A stretch of DNA of 64,000 nt from Zasmidium citrigriseum (Eukaryota; Ascomycota; Dothideomycetes; Mycosphaerellales; Mycosphaerellaceae). The position numbers and the translations under genes were made by a program. The notes beneath the pieces are model-generated. The model was not told the DNA's origin and searched no databases. It saw only the letters and a list, made by a program, of their open reading frames with translations. Shown here in pieces: positions 24,196 to 32,513 of this stretch; position 1 is the stretch's first letter; the number at the start of each line of letters is the position of its first letter. The stretch covers positions 930,001 through 994,000 of the forward strand of contig NHNW01000003.1 in the NCBI GenBank assembly GCA_002786025.1, written 5' to 3'.

Positions 24196-26054
24196 ATGGA
24201 AGGCCAGGCGGCCCAAGATCAGTACATCGACAATGCGCTGCGCGCGGTCCAGAACAAGAAGCAGATCCCTGAGATCGACTTCACTCTGCACACGATGGAG
24301 GATGGCACACAAGTGAGCACTCAAGAGCGAGTGTGCAAAGGTATGCTTGACAACAGCGGGTGCTGCGAAAGACGCGCACGTGCAGCCTCGCAATGGCGCC
24401 CGCGCAGTCAGACTTGATACCACGATGGGAGACTGACCGAATATTTCACAGACGTGCAAGCGCCCGCCTTCAACGTGCCCACCGAGGACCAGATCCTCTC
24501 GCCCACCGATCGATCCAAGCCCAATCTTCAGTTCCTCAAGCAGCATCTTTACCGAGAAGGTCGCCTCACGGAAGACCAAGCCCTATGGATCATCAACTCA
24601 GGAACAGCTCTGCTGCGCGCCGAGCCCAATCTTCTCGAGATGGACGCACCCATCACTGTATGCGGAGATATTCATGGTCAGTATTTTGACCTCATGAAGC
24701 TCTTTGAGGTTGGCGGGGACCCGGCAGAGACTCGGTATCTGTTCCTCGGCGATTACGTTGACCGTGGCTATTTCTCGATCGAGTGCGTTCTCTACTTATG
24801 GGCTTTGAAGATGTGGTATCCAAACACCCTGTGGCTGCTGCGAGGGAACCATGAGTGTCGCCATTTGACCGACTACTTCACCTTCAAGCTGGAGTGCAAG
24901 CACAAATACAGCGAGAAGGTCTACGAAGCTTGCATGGAGTCGTTCTGCGCACTGCCGCTGGCTGCGATCATGAACAAGCAGTTCCTTTGCATCCATGGTG
25001 GTCTCAGCCCAGAGCTGCACACCCTCGAAGACCTGAAGGCACTGGATAGATTCAGAGAGCCACCGACCCATGGCCTCATGTGCGACATTCTCTGGGCGGA
25101 TCCTCTCGAAGAGTTCGGACAAGAGAAGACGCAGGAATACTTCATACATAACCACGTTCGAGGATGTTCGTACTTCTTCAGCTATCCAGCTGCATGCGCA
25201 TTTCTCGAGAAGAACAACTTGCTTTCCATCATTCGCGCCCACGAAGCTCAGGATGCTGGATACCGCATGTACAGAAAGACCAGAACGACAGGATTCCCCT
25301 CAGTCATGACCATCTTTTCTGCGCCCAATTATCTCGACGTCTACAACAACAAGGCCGCGGTCCTCAAGTACGAGAACAACGTAATGAACATTCGCCAATT
25401 CAACTGCACGCCTCACCCATACTGGTTGCCAAACTTCATGGACGTCTTCACCTGGTCGCTGCCTTTCGTTGGAGAGAAGATCACGGACATGCTCATCGCA
25501 ATCCTCAACACCTGCAGCAAAGAGGAGCTTGAGGATGACACTCCACTTTCATCAGGACCGTCTTCGCCACCACTTGCAGGAGGTGCAAACTCGCTGGCTG
25601 GCATGGACCCTGACAGCACAGAGTTCAAGCGACGCGCGATCAAGAACAAAATCCTGGCTATTGGAAGACTCTCGAGAGTGTTCCAAGTACTTCGCGAGGA
25701 GTCAGAGCGTGTGACGGAGCTCAAGACAGCATCCGGTGGTCGATTGCCGGCTGGAACGCTGATGCTTGGAGCAGAGGGCATTAAGCAGGCAATCACATCG
25801 TTCGAGGATGCGAGGAAAGTCGATCTCCAGAATGAACGTCTCCCGCCCAGCCAGGAGGAAGTGCGCCGCAGCAGCGAGAACGCGCGTGACGAGGCCCTCA
25901 AGCGTGCGTCAAGGGAGGCTGAGAATGATCCTCAACTCGCCGGTGTGGCGAGGAGGATATCCATGTAAGTCACCACGGAGTCTGATCTCCACATTCGCAC
26001 ATACTGATGATGCTTCATAGGTCGTCTGGCTCCAAGCACAGCCGCAAGAGCTAG
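24196..26054 (+). CDS. cnaA: calcineurin A (PP2B catalytic subunit)
   Basis: Three exons, 24196-24340, 24452-25964 and 26021-26054, with GT..AG introns, give 563 aa. It is the Ca2+/calmodulin-dependent Ser/Thr phosphatase that dephosphorylates Crz1-type factors and governs stress response and growth. The metal-binding signatures are in order: GDIHGQ (about residue 120), GDYVDRG (about 148) and RGNHE (about 181). The calcineurin-B-binding helix and calmodulin-binding region follow ([24 protein letters not shown]). The autoinhibitory segment is [19 protein letters not shown]. The tiny last exon ends SKHSRKS. The length is normal for fungi. Near-identical direct repeats flank the gene at 24.03 and 26.79 kb. 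Confidence 0.97.
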
Positions 26055-26480
26055 AGGCCGGTTCTCTGCGTGCATCCGTTCAAAATGCCGGACTTCATGC
26101 TTCTCTCCCGTCCGAATAGCCCGACCGTGGCATAAAGCTGTGTTGCCGCCTGCTGTGACAAGCGGACGTGCGGCAGGAATCGAGTAGGCCGAATTGATGA
26201 AAGAATCTCGAGCATACCGGTGCATACCCCAAGGAAGCGAGTACATGGGCTGGCGCAATGGTAATGTGACAGGAGGGAGGGAGGCAGATATGGCATCCGC
26301 CTCTTGGATTAGTCGAGCTGAAAATTCGAAGCTGTTACGAAAACGATACCATCACCATCAAGCCCCCAGACCAGACACAGAGTAATTGGAACTGTGACGA
26401 CCTATGAATGTACTTTTTCGTTGTGCACATTTCACAATCCGCTGACCAGCGAGACAGCGTCTTCAGAAGGAGATATGAGT

Positions 26481-27058
26481 GAGCTGTGCCTGACTGTACA
26501 GGTGAGCCGTGCCTGACGGTAGGAGTGAGCTGCGGTAGACTGCCTTCTCGCTGTTTGCTGCTTTCTCTTCCCTTCTCTTCTTCTCTTCAGCATCAGAACA
26601 AGCCACGGGTACGTCGAGCAGCCCAGTCGCCATCGTTGTGGCGGAGATAGATGGGCTGACACTGATGACTTAGCAGACGTCCCCATAATGAGCCTCGACG
26701 ATAGAGCATTCGCAATTTTCGAGTGTAGGTTACTCGTCCAGTTTGAGCGGAGCGTGGGGCTAATTCATTGACTGTAGTGATCCTTCGCATCGTCGCCGCC
26801 GTCTTCAACGCCATCGCCGACGCCGTCATCTACCTCCGTGACCTCCTCCGCCGTCTCCTCCTCCCTCCCCCTGAATACACCGACCAGGCGAAAGCCTACG
26901 CTAGCGCAGCCCTCAACGCGCTCGAGGTGAGGCTATACAACCTCCAAGCCCGCCTCCCCGCCGGTCTCGACGGCGTGCCGTTCCGCGTTTGGGCGCTTCT
27001 CGTCCTCATCTTGGTTGTGGCCGTGGTCGTGACGGTGACCTTGATCCTCAAACTCTGA
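26481..27058 (+). repeat. full copy of the small-membrane-protein repeat element
   Basis: The 5' part (26481-26687) matches the 5' flank of the minus-strand copy at 39732-39960 at roughly 85% by eye. Both contain three short GTGAGCYGYGCCTGAC-like units, a shared stretch CTGCCTTCTCGCTGTTTGCTG, and CGTTGTGGCGGAGATAGATG followed by GCTGACACTGATGACT. The 3' part carries the ORF at 26688-27058. No terminal inverted repeats or target duplications were seen, so the outer limits are approximate. Confidence 0.75.
26688..27058 (+). CDS. small tail-anchored membrane protein of a dispersed family
   Basis: Exons 26688-26724 and 26778-27058, with a 53-nt intron (GTAGGT…CTGTAG), give 105 aa. The protein starts MSLDDRAFAIFE and has an amphipathic middle (FNAIADAVIYLRDLLRRLLL). 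It then has the family signature [13 protein letters not shown], and ends in one hydrophobic helix (VWALLVLILVVAVVVTVTLI) with almost no tail. That suggests a C-terminal membrane anchor. The start matches the position of the ATG in the 39.7-kb copy. The intron contains CCAGTTTGAGCGGA, a string also found at the 3' end of the other repeat family at 27.6 kb. Function unknown. Confidence 0.6.
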
Positions 27059-27281
27059 GAGCTTAGGTAAGTATGGGGAAGCCGAAGATCCGACGCAGGG
27101 ATCTCATCCAGCTCCAACCTCAGCACAACATTCGCGAGCCTCTCTTCAACTTTACACCCCAACCACCACCCATTCGCCCACCCGAGCTGAGCTCAGCCTT
27201 ACGACCTTGATGACTGATGACACACGCGCTGTTCATATCCCATCGCTAATGTGAACATTCCCACCAGCGACACCAACCACC

Positions 27282-28251
27282 ATGTCCACGACCCAGACCA
27301 TGTCCCACGAGAGCAGCTCCAGAACGAAGGAGAACGAGACGAAAGAGGCCAAAGTCAAGGTCGCTGGCCCAGGTCCCTCATATCTCGACCACCACTTCCG
27401 CTCCACCCTCAATCTCGGTCCCAGAAAGACACCTACAATCCCCAATGGCGGCGTCTGGTCAGTCTACGCTGAATGCGAGATCAAGGCACCTCCGAAATAC
27501 CCCTACGAAGCTATAATCAACATCCGTAAGTCACGACTACCCTCGGTGTTCCGGTCAAAGTGGCAGATGCCTCTAGCAATCCCCAACTTTCTCGTGAAGG
27601 GCTAAGAGTGTAACACGCCTCCCAATAGCTCAGAGTCTCGTGCTCTCGTGGAGAGCGAATCTTCCAGTTTGAGCGGAAGAAGGAGGGTACACCACAGACA
27701 GGAACCTTGGCTAACATTGCTGTCTAGACGACTGGCGCGACTGGAACTCCTTCATCCCCGACGTGCTGATAACGAAGCATCCCCAATCCCACAAACGCGC
27801 CCTCAAAATGGAGCAAGGCACCTTCATGACCTTCACCGTCCAACTGACACCCACCGAGCGCTCCCAAGTCAAGACCGTCTGTCAACATCTCGAGCCCCTC
27901 AAAACGCGCAACGACGGCCGCGAGACACACGCCCACCAGAACAACACTACCCGCATACGGTGGACCTCCGATAACGCCAATCTCCTGACACCGGGCTTCA
28001 TATTGAAGCAAGAAAGAGTGAATGAGATTGAAGAAGTGGAAGGGGATGACACGAGGTGCAGATTCCGGACCTGGTTGACTCTGGCTGGCCTCCAGAGTAA
28101 AGGGATGAAAAAGAAGTGGGGCGAAGTGTACCAGCAGAGAATTCAGGACTTCGCGAGGGACCTCAAAGAAAGGAGCGAGGCATTGTATAAGGAAGACGTG
28201 AAGACTGGCACGGCAACGGGCACTGGCACGGAGAACGGGACGGGCATGTAG
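27282..28251 (+). CDS. SRPBCC (START-like/polyketide cyclase fold) protein
   Basis: Exons 27282-27525 and 27728-28251, with one 202-nt intron (GTAAGT…GTCTAG), give 255 aa. The core has an N-terminal strand (WSVYAECEIKAPP), HDWRDWNSFIPDV, and later FTVQLTP, which is the layout of fungal SRPBCC/COQ10-like lipid- or ligand-binding proteins. The C-terminal tail is a Thr/Gly repeat (TGTATGTGTENGTG). The intron is three to four times longer than others in the window because it holds a copy of a dispersed repeat. The ligand is unknown. Confidence 0.75.
27540..27690 (+). repeat. introner-like repeat inside the SRPBCC intron
   Basis: About 150 bp of the 27526-27727 intron match the repeat units at 51371-51905. 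The shared order is CCTCGGTGTTCCGGTCAAAG, GATGCCTCTAG, AATCCCCAACTTT, AGAGTGT, TAGCTCAGAGT, CGTGCTCTCGTGGAGAG and ATCTTCC. The homology starts 14 nt after the donor site and ends about 37 nt before the acceptor. Confidence 0.85.
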
Positions 28252-28598
28252 CCTGTAGCGGAGGTTCACAGTACTGCGGCGAGAATGGGTCTGCTTGTTT
28301 TTGCTAATTGGATTCCGTGCGTTTCAGCGAGATATCCTGCCCTAACGATTCACCTGGATAGCATGTTGATGTTGATGGGACTGGCTTTTGAGCACACAAG
28401 TTTATGAATGTATGAGAGGCAGAGAGATCATTTGACAACCAGATCACAGTTCCACTACAAAATGTTCCATGTCTATTCGAGACGAGCTATTGCATCCATC
28501 ACCAGAGCCAACAACAAACCCCGATCCATCCACTCTCCTGGACGCAAAGATGGCTTGCTCTTTCGCGAGGCAGAGAAGCAGGAGACGACACCGCAAGA
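28252..28598. other. intergenic, no gene seen
   Basis: This stretch contains the 3' ends of the SRPBCC gene and of the first small secreted-protein copy. Nothing else is supported. Confidence 0.4.
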
Positions 28599-28902
28599 CT
28601 AGCTTTTGAAAGGCGATAGGCTACAAGCCCATTCCTCGCCTTGGTCGCAGCAAAAACAGCTGTCAGTCAACTTGTGCATGAATCTGCGCTTTGACCAGCA
28701 GACAGTACGGCCTAAGTGTTAATCTACATGTTGGTAAGTTGTCGATAGCTAGAGAGACTGACTTTCCGGTTAGATTCTTCTCAGTCTTGCAGCGCTTTTC
28801 GTGGTCGTAACTTGTGTATCCATCTCCGTGAGTGGCGGGCAGAGCCGCGGCGAGAGTTAGGAGGGAGAGGAGGATGGAGACGGCGAGGATCTGGACGCGC
28901 AT
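28599..28902 (-). CDS. small secreted cysteine-rich protein, copy A (possibly damaged)
   Basis: The ATG at 28902 starts a signal peptide (MRVQILAVSILLSLLTLAAA) followed by EKRCKTEKN, shared with copies B and C. The expected second exon is at about 28717-28599 in another frame, with the family pattern VC..R..F and SCFCCDQGEEWAC. At the position homologous to the intron donor of copies B and C, this copy reads GA instead of GT. Splicing at a nearby GT gives a different, Cys-poor tail, and the unspliced reading ends at 28663. So either the gene uses another exon junction or it is broken. Six Cys would be conserved. Secreted effector-like; role unknown. Confidence 0.5.
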
Positions 28903-28921
28903 GCTGATACTTGTGTGGGAG

Positions 28922-28985
28922 GTTGAAGTCGTGTGGAAGTTGAAGTCGTGTGGAAGTTGAAGTCGTGTGGAAGTTGAAGTCGTGA
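28922..28985. repeat. 17-bp tandem repeat, about 3.7 copies
   Basis: The unit GTTGAAGTCGTGTGGAA begins at 28922, 28939, 28956 and 28973 (last partial). It lies 20 bp upstream of the start codon of secreted-protein copy A, so it is in its 5' UTR or core promoter. Confidence 0.9.
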
Positions 28986-29163
28986 AGGAGATTTCTGGAC
29001 TGCTGGGAGGTTGCAAGATGAGTTGAATCTATACTGTATTTTGCGGATGCCTGAGATGCTGACCTCTTCGTGGACGCTGTCTTGCTGACCATGATCAAGC
29101 ATTTCTGGAAATTCTCGCACTACCTGATAAGCATCGCACCTACGTCTGACCAACTCTACCGAA

Positions 29164-29287
29164 ATGAAAGCCTACTGGTTCGACAACCTCCCCGGCGACC
29201 AACGCCTCGCCCACAACTCCGGCCGCGAGTTGTCTCCCGAATACCTCTCCAAGCTCGGCGTCGTGCACTACTACTACCCAACGACCT
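29164..29287 (+). pseudogene. intron-less fragment of acireductone dioxygenase
   Basis: From ATG at 29164 the sequence encodes [17 protein letters not shown]… for about 40 residues, matching the start of the intact gene at 52237. The intact gene has a 57-nt intron between LP and GD; here the two codons are directly joined. The match fades at about 29287, before any catalytic residue. The differences from the intact gene are mostly at third codon positions. Non-functional fragment. Confidence 0.85.
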
Positions 29288-29653
29288 GGTTTGCTCGGCG
29301 AAAGAACGAACTTCGATGACAAGCTCACTGGGAAAGAGCGACCCCGAAAGATGTCGTAGAGGCTCCGGCCAAAACGGTATCGCGGGTAGAAGAACACGAA
29401 GAAGTCCTAGGATCTCGACACAACCCACCTTGTCAATCTTGTTGCATCGAAGGTTCACCCAACCATTCTCCTGAGCACAAGGTCAGTTTGAGTATTCATG
29501 AGCTTGAGAGGCACAATTCGATACCTTCAAGCTAGTCTCCGTCGTCATTCTTCGCTACCAAACTCTACTAACACTCCACCAAGACCCGACCCTCCTTGCC
29601 TCCCACACACACACACGAGCACGCTCTCCCATGAGTAAATCTGTCCCTCAAGC

Positions 29654-29974
29654 CTAATCGTCAATTTCCCCCGGCGAGCACTGTTCGTTTGGATTCTCAC
29701 AGCACCAACACTCCTCTCTATGCTGGAAAATAACTTTGTGTCTTGTCTTTTGACAGACAGCAATGCCTAGATAGATGTGCCCTAGGATCAGCAACAATCC
29801 GCCCAAACGAAGTAGATGGAGCTTGAAATACCTTCTGGGTTCATCTCAGTCTTGCAATGATGCCTTTCTTCCTGTAGTGAATTTCGCCAACCCCCCTCTT
29901 GTCCGTGTCCGGCACTGCTGCAGCCAGAGCCAGAGCGGAAGGAGGCCGGTGACGATGAGTGTTTGGACGCGCAT
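29654..29974 (-). pseudogene. small secreted cysteine-rich protein, copy B (frameshifted)
   Basis: The ATG is at 29974, with an intron at 29767-29831 (GTATTT…ATCTAG) homologous to that of copy C. Exon 2 (29766-29654) is intact and encodes AVCQKTRHKVIF, then ECWCCENPNEQCSPG, the family Cys pattern. Exon 1 changes frame twice: once in the signal peptide and once near a run of six G at about 29909. The open frame from the ATG therefore does not reach KTEMNPEG at the exon end. Sequencing error in the G run could account for one of the shifts but not both. Confidence 0.6.
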
Positions 29975-30301
29975 GTTTGATAGTTGTAGGTAGGCTCGAC
30001 GGTCGTATGAGAGGTGTAAGTCACGAGGTCGTGTGAGATGGGAAGAGCGACGAATTTATATTCGTCTGATTGGCGTGTCATTCACTGGTTCTGTCTTACG
30101 TCCACTTGGTTTTGGGGACTACCTATTAGCGGCCTCGTAAAGCTCACTCCACGTACATCATTTGACAGAAGGAAAAGTGTACGGCACGAAAGAGGGCACA
30201 GGAGCATTTTTTCCTCCATGTATTCCGCATGGCAGCTGGCTCTTTCCCTCCGTCTCTTCTCATCTACCATACAGCAAATCCGAAACCCACACCATGCCAA
30301 T

Positions 30302-30588
30302 ATGCGCATCCAAGTTCTCATACTAGCTGTCCTTTTTCCAATCGTAGCCTTGACTACGCGTTTGGACTACATTTGCGAAAAGCGCTGCAAAACCGACAAA
30401 AATCCTTCAGGTATTGTATTGACCGAGGGCCTACATTCCTCTCTTCTGATTTGCTAATTCTTAGGTTGTTAGGCCTCGCAGTCTGCCTTCACGAGCGCCC
30501 TTTTGCGATATTGCACTTCAAGTGCCGGTGCTGTGAAGATCAGGATACTCAGTGCGCATGGGACGATGGAAGTATCGCGCCCGGGTAG
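30302..30588 (+). CDS. small secreted cysteine-rich protein, copy C
   Basis: Exons 30302-30410 and 30473-30588, joined over a 62-nt intron, give 74 aa. A signal peptide (MRIQVLILAVLFPIVALTT) is followed by ICEKRCKTDKN, then VCLHERPFAILHF, KCRCCEDQDTQC and an acidic tail. The family pattern is C..(n)..C..x12..CxCC..x6-8..C, plus one extra Cys here. The acceptor at 30471-30472 is the second AG after the branch site; the first would bring a stop. It is the only member of the three without a visible defect. An apoplastic effector or antimicrobial role is possible but not shown. Confidence 0.65.
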
Positions 30589-31307
30589 GGTCGGTCTGCA
30601 GGGTTGGTTGATACTGCTTTCATGCTACCTCTTCTCGTATGTCTTGCATTGCTGACCGATCTTGTAGTTTCGAGAATCGAGATTATGGCGTGGTAGTATT
30701 CGCCATGGTCGAGAGAAACATTTAGAGTTGGTGAAGGTCGTGGACGTTGTGACGATGAGGCATCTCTGGAAACCTCCGTTTGATATTGCAGGATATCGAT
30801 TTCCGGATTGTGCTGCGTGCTGTATACTATTACTGCCTCATTACCTATCTCGAGGCTTACTAGCATAGCGGAGATCGTATCAAGGGGCCTGTCTTGTTTA
30901 GCTTCGATCGTGGAAAAGCTGCCCCGGGTTCATATGTGGCGGATACACGGCTCGTGGTCTAGACTGGCTGATTGCTCATCGAGTTGATCTCACGCATTTG
31001 GTATGTTGGGCTACTAATCGAAGACACTACCTCGCTCGAAGTCCAAGATCAGCTCTCTCGAAGTTCTGGAGGGCCTTGCTGCACTATGGGTCTATAGCGA
31101 CAGTCTGGGAGTAGACACAGCATGGTGAGAGACTCATGATTGCGACAAGAAAGTGTCGAGACAAGACCAGGAGCCATGCTTCCTCTCCACGCGCTTCGCG
31201 CAGGTGCGCCGCTCCGTCTACCGTAGGTGACATTCGCCCTCATCTTGCTTGTGCTGTTCGTCGCGATCGAAGCCACCCTCCTCTACGCGAGCATCTGATC
31301 GGCCACC
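30589..31307. other. intergenic, no gene seen
   Basis: About 700 bp between secreted-protein copy C and the gene-fragment mosaic. No ORF with protein-like character and no repeat was recognised. Confidence 0.35.
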
Positions 31308-31533
31308 ATGGCCGACGACGACCTCCCGTGGGTGGAGAAGTGCTGCCCCGACTGACTCTCAGACGTCAGCGGCCACCATGACCTCCTGGCTACCATCAAC
31401 AAGTTCGTCGACTCGAATCGGTTGCCTCATCTCCACGAGCTACTTTTTGGCCACCATGGCCCAAGGGCAAGCGCAACGCTGCCAACCTCCCCGTCGAGGC
31501 TGACGACAATTTCCCCTGAGTCGAGAAGTACCG
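31308..31533 (+). pseudogene. two scrambled fragments of RFC3
   Basis: Positions 31308-31436 match RFC3 residues about 40-80 (LPWVEK, LSDVSGHHD, ATINKFVDSNRLPH) with an in-frame TGA. Positions 31463-31533 match residues about 28-49 (KGKR, AANLPVEA, VEKY) with a second in-frame TGA where RFC3 has Trp. In RFC3 (55184-56371) the second piece lies before the first, so the order is reversed here. Both pieces follow the same 13-mer GGCCACCATGGCC (31301 and 31449). Confidence 0.85.
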
Positions 31534-31554
31534 TTTTCCCTCCTCCCTCTCCTG

Positions 31555-31915
31555 GTCGTTGTGGCGGAGATACAGACGCTGGTGATTCACTCAGCAGCCG
31601 AACAACGAACGCCTGGGGAGGCTCTCGACGACGCCTGGGACTCCTCGAATTCCTCGAACCGTACATCGAACGCACAGCCGGCCGTCGCCAACGTCCTCGA
31701 CAAGGTCGCCGGTCCCGTCGCCGACCGCCTCCTCCAGGCCCGCCTCCCGCCTCACGCCTCCGCTCGCCGCCGCCGTCCCGCTCCGCGTCTGGGTGGGGCT
31801 CCTCATCATCGAGCTTGTGGCTTTGGTGCTGTTCCTGTACTTCTGGCTCTACACTCCCTCCTGAAGCAGCGCCAGGATGCTGTCGGGGGTGCTCCTGTTC
31901 AATGAGAAGGGTGGT
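31555..31915 (+). pseudogene. broken copy of small-membrane-protein repeat plus AP-2 mu start
   Basis: This tract matches the minus-strand region 39790-39330. It contains the CGTTGTGGCGGAGATA flank, the ORF with its start codon changed ATG to ACG, the VLDKV.GPVADRLL segment, an internal loss of about 70 bp including the YNLQ region, and a diverged hydrophobic end. It continues past the stop codon into ATGCTGTCGGGGGTGCTCCT, the first codons of AP-2 mu (real gene start at 39371). The junction between the two genes is thus copied as well. Confidence 0.85.
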
Positions 31916-31952
31916 GGCCTTTACTCCTGTCTTTACTTCTGTCCTTCCTCTA

Positions 31953-32060
31953 CCTCACTCCTATCCTCACTCCTGGCCTTACTCCTAGCCTTACTCCTGG
32001 CCTCACTCCTGGCCTCACTCCTGGCCTTACTCCGGGCCTCACTCCTAGCCTTACTCCTGG
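31953..32060. repeat. 12-bp minisatellite, 9 copies
   Basis: Nine consecutive 12-bp units of the form CCTCACTCCTGG (variants CCTTACTCCTAG and others) run without gaps. The period is a multiple of three, so both strands stay open as Leu-rich or Ser/Arg-rich ORFs that are unlikely to be real. Confidence 0.9.
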
Positions 32061-32513
32061 CCTTGTTCCCTCTAACTCCTACGCCTAGGCTTGCCCGTAG
32101 GCCGACCACGCGAAGTTGAGCTGCTCGGGCCACCGGGGAACCCAATCGAGCGCGCGGCGAGAAGAGAGTACCTACAATAAAATCATTAGCAAACGCCCGT
32201 CGGTCTCGAATGCAACGATTAACATCCCGAGCGCGACGCTTTCGCGAATGCGCACCCAGTGACCCCGTGGGTAAACTGTGCTGTTATGCCACGCCCTCTT
32301 TGCATAAGCTTTCGCGAAGGGACGAGTGACCGTGCAATGTAATTGGAATGCTTCGCTTCGACCTGTCCGGGGTGGTGTTGGTTCGGGAGTGGGATATTTG
32401 CGGAAGTCACGGTTGAAATAGTCTTTCGCAGATTTGGGCTTCCGTAGCTAGCGCGACCAGCCACTTGACCTCACCTCTTCTTCCTCCCTCTCATCCCTTA
32501 GTATTTGCCAACA
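32061..32513. other. promoter region of PBN1
   Basis: No gene is visible. A pyrimidine-rich stretch (CACCTCTTCTTCCTCCCTCTC, 32472-32492) just upstream of the PBN1 start is typical of fungal core promoters. Confidence 0.35.

Noticed and set aside
31422..31988. 188-codon plus-strand ORF
   Set aside because: It runs across RFC3 fragments, the broken repeat and the AP-2 mu fragment in shifting frames and is Arg/Pro-rich. It is a by-product of the mosaic, not a gene.
31953..32119. Leu-rich ORFs through the 12-bp repeat
   Set aside because: The period is a multiple of three, so open frames arise on both strands without coding meaning.
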